A program made the translations under genes and the position numbers. The notes under the pieces were generated by a model that saw only the letters and a list, made by a program, of their open reading frames with translations, was not told the DNA's origin and did no database searches. From Thermoplasmata archaeon (GTDB taxonomy: Archaea; Thermoplasmatota; Thermoplasmata; Thermoplasmatales; Thermoplasmataceae), in NCBI GenBank assembly GCA_021797955.1, contig JAJZYV010000049.1, forward strand, positions 1 to 8,914: DNA of 8,914 nucleotides, given 5' to 3'. This document shows, one piece after another, positions 6,701 to 8,914 of the stretch; position 1 is the first letter of the stretch; every line of letters begins with the position of its first letter.

Positions 6701-7633
6701 TCCCGAGATCGAATATTCCGGGGAAGGCATAACAAATGACTTTTTGGCGTGAAGAGTAGAATTAAAAAGAACAGTGTCGTAGTTTCCGACGAGATTCAAT
6801 GTTGGTATTGAGTAATTGAACCATACTGCAGACTGCCCGTTCAGGATTCCAGAACTCACTGTAAGATCAAGTGTAAAGGGGTATTTAAGTTGGAAACTTG
6901 GTCCAAAACCTATGTAGGCTCCACTGGAAATGATAGAACTACCAGATGAACTGTTAATTGAATTACCCGTCATCACCGACTTTGGTCCTGTAAAATTCCA
7001 AATATTATTCTCAAAGCATATTGTCTGGGAAGTGGTAGAAAATCTTGCTACATTTTGAATCCAGTATGTGTAATTGTAATTGCCAAACAGTGTCACATTT
7101 GTAAGAATCCCGTTTAGCTGGAATGTCACGTTTCCAGGCTCGCTATTGAGGGGATACAGTGCTGACATACTGTTCAATGTTATGGATCCTTCAAGCGATG
7201 AAGTGTTCAGACTATATGCGGTTAAAACTCCAGATTTGTTTGTCATGACACCTATGTCGCCTATACCCATTGGCGCCGGACTCGAGATCAGATTTGGTGA
7301 TACAACCAAGGAGGAGCCGGTGGCAACCATTGAGTACTCCGAGGCTACGTTTCTATTTAGCGGAAAAAGATTGGAGCTTATCTTTTCAGTATTCTTGTAA
7401 GTGCTGTTCATTCCTGTAAGATTTGCATTTATATTTGTCACACTTCTATGTAACGGGGATGACTGCAGATTTGATTGGTTCAGGGAAGTTTGAGGCACAA
7501 CTGGAGTTGTGGAGCTGCTGGAAACTGTGGAACCTCCTGCAATGTTGAAACCACTTGACGTACTAATCGCAAGCGAAAACCCCATTACAGACATCATAAC
7601 TATTGCTAAAACTATAACCTTATGACTTTGCAT
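3707..7633 (-). CDS. Thermopsin-family (peptidase A5) surface protein with Cys-rich beta-helix and C-terminal anchor
   Basis: This 1308-residue type I surface protein begins with a signal peptide (1 to about 24) and an S/T/N-rich linker. The thermopsin domain (about 118-410) shows PAPMGIGDIGV, YWIQNVARF, IWNFTGP, YPFTLDLTV, DAEFIIGGPGGG and YNFGMDTGES, in family order. Thermopsins are acid- and heat-stable extracellular proteases. Residues 412-490 resemble a carboxypeptidase-regulatory-like beta domain (FDISPGNYSAQV). Residues 525-1030 read as a right-handed parallel beta-helix with short turns such as LTISHSNL, VSMTNSNL and NTITNNKF, and contain 21 cysteines. Three repeats with a FxETGL core (1041-1270) lead to a membrane helix (1274-1297) and a KLRKKK tail. 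About 39 sequons suggest heavy glycosylation. ATG 7633 has a TATA-like box 25 bases upstream. Classical thermopsin is far shorter, so the protein may combine proteolysis with binding. Family membership is firm; activity is inferred. Confidence 0.92.
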   Translation of the reverse strand: MQSHKVIVLAIVMMSVMGFSLAISTSSGFNIAGGSTVSSSSTTPVVPQTSLNQSNLQSSPLHRSVTNINANLTGMNSTYKNTEKISSNLFPLNRNVASEYSMVATGSSLVVSPNLISSPAPMGIGDIGVMTNKSGVLTAYSLNTSSLEGSITLNSMSALYPLNSEPGNVTFQLNGILTNVTLFGNYNYTYWIQNVARFSTTSQTICFENNIWNFTGPKSVMTGNSINSSSGSSIISSGAYIGFGPSFQLKYPFTLDLTVSSGILNGQSAVWFNYSIPTLNLVGNYDTVLFNSTLHAKKSFVMPSPEYSISGSKVLPNSALYDAEFIIGGPGGGSNTNIMQLNGSMSLDFKNKTSKTMQPVKSAYNFGMDTGESAVGVSTYWTSSMTEFLTAGPSLPAPMWGIASSFHSGHLKISGQVNVPNAFLFMNLGTITNNLTSTFVPLTTNGKFSFDISPGNYSAQVLFNGFAPLYNVNFSGKSGGVRKETLNLVASSNSLYSTYTPLYLFTNSELKAASSSGNGNSSDPYYISFTNVFNTGVFFTVNDYNFPVFMNLFITNTTSNLNVESCCLSSNNAVFNGVSQLLCIYLPDVIYKDSNAGINGLELFSMPEPYPDSLGFFYAYLTVMDSKNVNVLNLCVYQSPNYLEAVNSVNLVIQDSDICFSGAAIFCNSSTILPHDCFYDTQCLVFIKGSMNSIATVFDGSGTSLLYMCFTNVNMYDTQILYTKTFIHSIDLHVISGHIVYSPTDISNSTTTFNTTQICTDRYFYPFVESNSTSTFTCDSVINSCVVEKNSNESFVNSCLYYTNLVGYNNGTMSLTDSCGSILCVVLFGDSTLNIAGMENTNNFYVDSCGPNTVNVINSDIFGGHFLLQSIDQYLTISHSNLVAVCICASNSQVSMTNSNLTSVGSHAWNVFLNASQAIFSNDNFTASPGGVQCCPTQPETNAINIFNSDTTIQNSVFYSSETVVPAAICINSGNNTITNNKFITEYVDPFTTQTGVGSSIITFGGNNQVSNNEFITLTGGAQSAYVKLGDSAQQAGNVYLYNVAFSETGLKAGTVWSVSVDGKNYVSNSSTINVLLSKGNYSYTATSSGFGSMSGSVDVSGAASVPVSFTPLPKFSLTFTETGLPHLTNWTVSLGNMTETTSGTSMTFYNLSEGSYTYTTGVFSKYYSPVSGSGTVSLTRNTTVSVPFSGVNYTLMFAETGLNTNSNWSVVINGEVYYSHGSDYINVTMPIGTTVTYVINNETGFVQSLKSGDFLVSSNSTVKVQFSRPGISPAVTYGAVAASVVAGFVVGGALVTFLPKLRKKKLS
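3824..4513 (-). repeat. Three tandem ETGL-type protein repeats in the thermopsin-like gene
   Basis: These are protein-level repeats of about 74-79 residues: 1041-1114 (core AFSETGLKAGTVWSV), 1115-1191 (core TFTETGLPHLTNWTV) and 1192-1270 (core MFAETGLNTNSNWSV). Each has the F-x-E-T-G-L, W-x-V and glycine-rich turn positions, and each ends in a strand of the form V-x-F. They are diverged at DNA level. They look like small beta-sandwich modules forming a stalk between the beta-helix and the membrane anchor, a common plan in Thermoplasmatales surface proteins. Confidence 0.8.
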
Positions 7634-7652
7634 GAAGGCGAATCATGAGGAT

Positions 7653-7662
7653 GTATTTAAAT
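7653..7662 (-). promoter_or_regulatory. TATA-like box of the thermopsin-like gene
   Basis: The minus strand reads ATTTAAATAC, centred about 25 bases before ATG 7633, with a purine-rich GAGAA just upstream that could serve as a TFB recognition element. The spacing predicts a leaderless mRNA and supports the chosen start. Confidence 0.65.
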
Positions 7663-7707
7663 TTCTCATAATAGTAAATCTGAGGTTAAGTTTAATAGAT
7701 AGATACA

Positions 7708-7717
7708 ACTTATATAG
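7708..7717 (+). promoter_or_regulatory. Unassigned plus-strand TATA-like box
   Basis: ACTTATATAG is the best TATA match in this gap, but the next credible start codon is over 200 bases downstream. It could drive a long-leader glycosyltransferase mRNA or a small RNA, or be chance in AT-rich sequence. Confidence 0.3.
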
Positions 7718-7927
7718 TCAGTGTATTGGTTATTTTTATTCGACTTTTGTCAGTCCGATAAATACACAACAAATCCAGCAGGAGGAATTGGGCATAGTTC
7801 AGATTTTAATGGCTAAATGAACTGTATGTATTTTAGGTGCACTTATTAGGATGTTTTTGTAGAGAAATTCTGTTTAACCATTGGTCAGCTTAATCTTTTT
7901 CCAATTTTATTTTTCTTCCATACTCCA

Positions 7928-7972
7928 ATGCAAAAACCTAATAGCGCAAGATTTATTTGGAAAATTAGTTGA
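7928..7972 (+). CDS. Possible 14-codon leader peptide overlapping the glycosyltransferase start
   Basis: ATG 7928 opens a frame reading MQKPNSARFIWKIS and stopping at TGA 7970-7972. Its stop overlaps the proposed TTG start (7969-7971) as TTGA, the arrangement seen in translational coupling. A T-rich, weakly TATA-like sequence (7903-7912) lies 16-25 bases upstream. It may be a leader that helps ribosomes reach the TTG, the relic of a frameshifted N-terminus, or chance. Its length is too small for any homology argument. Confidence 0.25.
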   Translation: MQKPNSARFIWKIS

Positions 7973-8914
7973 ATTCCAATTATCCGTCTTTCTCAGTAAT
8001 AATAATTGCATATGACAGGCAGGATTATCTTCTGGGAGCAGTCAAAAGTGTTCTAAAACAGGACTATCATAAGGGAGAGACTGAGATAATTGTGGTCAAG
8101 GCGTTCAGGGATGAAGAAACAGACGCGACCCTTGCTGAGAACGGTGTAAAAAACATATATATGAATGAAACCTCCATTGGACTGAAGTTTCATGTCGGAA
8201 TAATGGCAAGCAAAAATGAAATCATTTGCTTTTTGGAGGATGATGACCTCTTCCTGTCATCTAAACTGAGCACAATCGCCAGCATTTTCATGGAGCATCC
8301 CAATATCGACTTGACCACTAACAGATACAGTATTATTGATCTGGAGGGAACTGAAACTGAAACCAAACAATACGAGAAGGGCAGAAATTTTCAGAATAGT
8401 TCCCCGATGATCATAATGGATAAGGAACATTATGATTTCGATATGATCAGCCTTCTTGGGTTCTATTTCAATAATAGTAGGATCTGCTTGAGAAGGGATT
8501 CGGCCCTTAAAATTTCGGAAGAACTCTCCAGGGTTGGACTCTTGGTGGATGCGTTAATTCCCACACTATCTGTTGACAAGAAATTTACGTTTTGTTTTGT
8601 TCCGGAGGTTTTAAATCTCTATCGAATTAGACCATTTCAGTCCAGATTGGAACTGTTAAATGCAGGTAAGGGGAAATACGAATTCATTCCGTTGCAAAAC
8701 AGAGTAAAGGCATTCTTAAATGATTTAAATTCCCTCAGGGATTTGGAGGGAATCACTCAAGACCTACAGGAATTTATCAACTTCCTTATACCACATGAGC
8801 AGTTAACCTTGAGTTTTTATAAACTTGATCCTCAGCTATGCTTTGCTTCCCTTCTTGACCTGATTAGAGCTTCATATCCCTCAAGGAGAAATGTTTTTAG
8901 GAAACAGATCAGGG
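7969..8914 (+). CDS. Family 2 glycosyltransferase (3' end outside the window)
   Basis: The frame is open from TTG 7969 to the right edge, 315 codons without a stop. It has the GT-A fold of family 2 enzymes, which transfer a sugar from a nucleotide- or lipid-linked donor. FSVIIIAYDRQDYLLGAVKSV (8-28) is the donor-binding first strand and helix. EIIVVKAFRDEETD (39-52) is the second strand. FLEDDDLF (88-95) contains the metal-binding DxD (D91-D93). The rest has no clear membrane segment up to the edge, so the enzyme looks cytoplasmic. TTG is the only start that keeps the first strand: an in-frame TAG precedes it (7966-7968) and the next in-frame ATG, at 8161, would remove the nucleotide-binding core. 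It is divergent from the heavily sequoned surface protein, so a role in surface glycan or N-glycan assembly is plausible. The acceptor and donor sugars are unknown. Confidence 0.9.
   Translation, partial: MNSNYPSFSVIIIAYDRQDYLLGAVKSVLKQDYHKGETEIIVVKAFRDEETDATLAENGVKNIYMNETSIGLKFHVGIMASKNEIICFLEDDDLFLSSKLSTIASIFMEHPNIDLTTNRYSIIDLEGTETETKQYEKGRNFQNSSPMIIMDKEHYDFDMISLLGFYFNNSRICLRRDSALKISEELSRVGLLVDALIPTLSVDKKFTFCFVPEVLNLYRIRPFQSRLELLNAGKGKYEFIPLQNRVKAFLNDLNSLRDLEGITQDLQEFINFLIPHEQLTLSFYKLDPQLCFASLLDLIRASYPSRRNVFRKQIR

Larger units (their letters stand above)
7634..7968. other. 335-base intergenic region between divergent surface-protein and glycosyltransferase genes
   Basis: This AT-rich stretch separates two divergently transcribed genes. 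Its left end holds the TATA-like box of the thermopsin-like gene. A second good TATA-like sequence (7708-7717, plus strand) lies far from any start codon. The open frame 7632-7820 (+) lacks a family match, overlaps the thermopsin start, and is not accepted as a gene. A GGAGGA at 7782-7787 is followed by no sizeable frame. A 14-codon frame (7928-7972) overlaps the glycosyltransferase start. No tRNA or clear hairpin was found. Confidence 0.6.

Noticed and set aside
7080..7400. 106-codon plus-strand open frame within the thermopsin-like gene
   Set aside because: It is antisense to the strongly supported thermopsin domain and has no promoter or ribosome site.
7632..7820. 62-codon plus-strand open frame opposite the thermopsin start
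   Set aside because: It begins inside the divergent gene's start codon, has no start signals of its own, shows no recognisable family, and lies in AT-rich promoter sequence.

Overview
The window looks like a chromosomal segment of a Thermoplasmatales-type archaeon (Thermoplasma, Ferroplasma, Cuniculiplasma and relatives). Four things point that way. A thermopsin-family acid protease is anchored to the cell surface. Secreted proteins are rich in Asn, Ser and Thr and carry many N-glycosylation sequons. AGG/AGA and ATA codons are frequent at moderate-to-low GC. Most genes have a TATA-like box centred about 25 bases before the start codon and no obvious Shine-Dalgarno site, as in leaderless archaeal transcripts. 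The genus cannot be fixed from the sequence alone.

Layout, left to right. Bases 1-231 (+) are the 3' end of formate--tetrahydrofolate ligase (fhs). It converges on a minus-strand transcriptional regulator (327-1268) that appears to be two tandem Lrp-like modules (winged helix plus RAM-like alpha/beta domain). Back to back with it, across 98 bp, is an orphan 124-residue protein (1367-1741, +). This meets, almost end to end, a minus-strand membrane-anchored DUF4382 protein (1747-2274). Next on the minus strand are a GtrA-type membrane protein whose N-terminal half looks like a decayed dolichyl-phosphate-sugar synthase (2347-3594), and a 1308-residue thermopsin-family surface protein (3707-7633). 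After a 335-base intergenic stretch, a plus-strand family 2 glycosyltransferase starts at a TTG (7969) and runs off the right edge.

How the genes relate. From 1747 on the theme is the cell surface: a small anchored exoprotein, a giant protease/beta-helix exoprotein, and two proteins of glycosyltransferase ancestry, one with an intact DxD motif and one without. Both exported proteins carry many sequons, so a link to surface glycosylation is plausible but inferred only from proximity. Each minus-strand gene has its own promoter and T-rich terminator, so this is a cluster rather than one operon.

The most unusual items are the catalytically degenerate glycosyltransferase-GtrA fusion and the dense run of 21 cysteines confined to the beta-helix part of the thermopsin protein. 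No tRNA, rRNA, CRISPR array or insertion sequence was seen.
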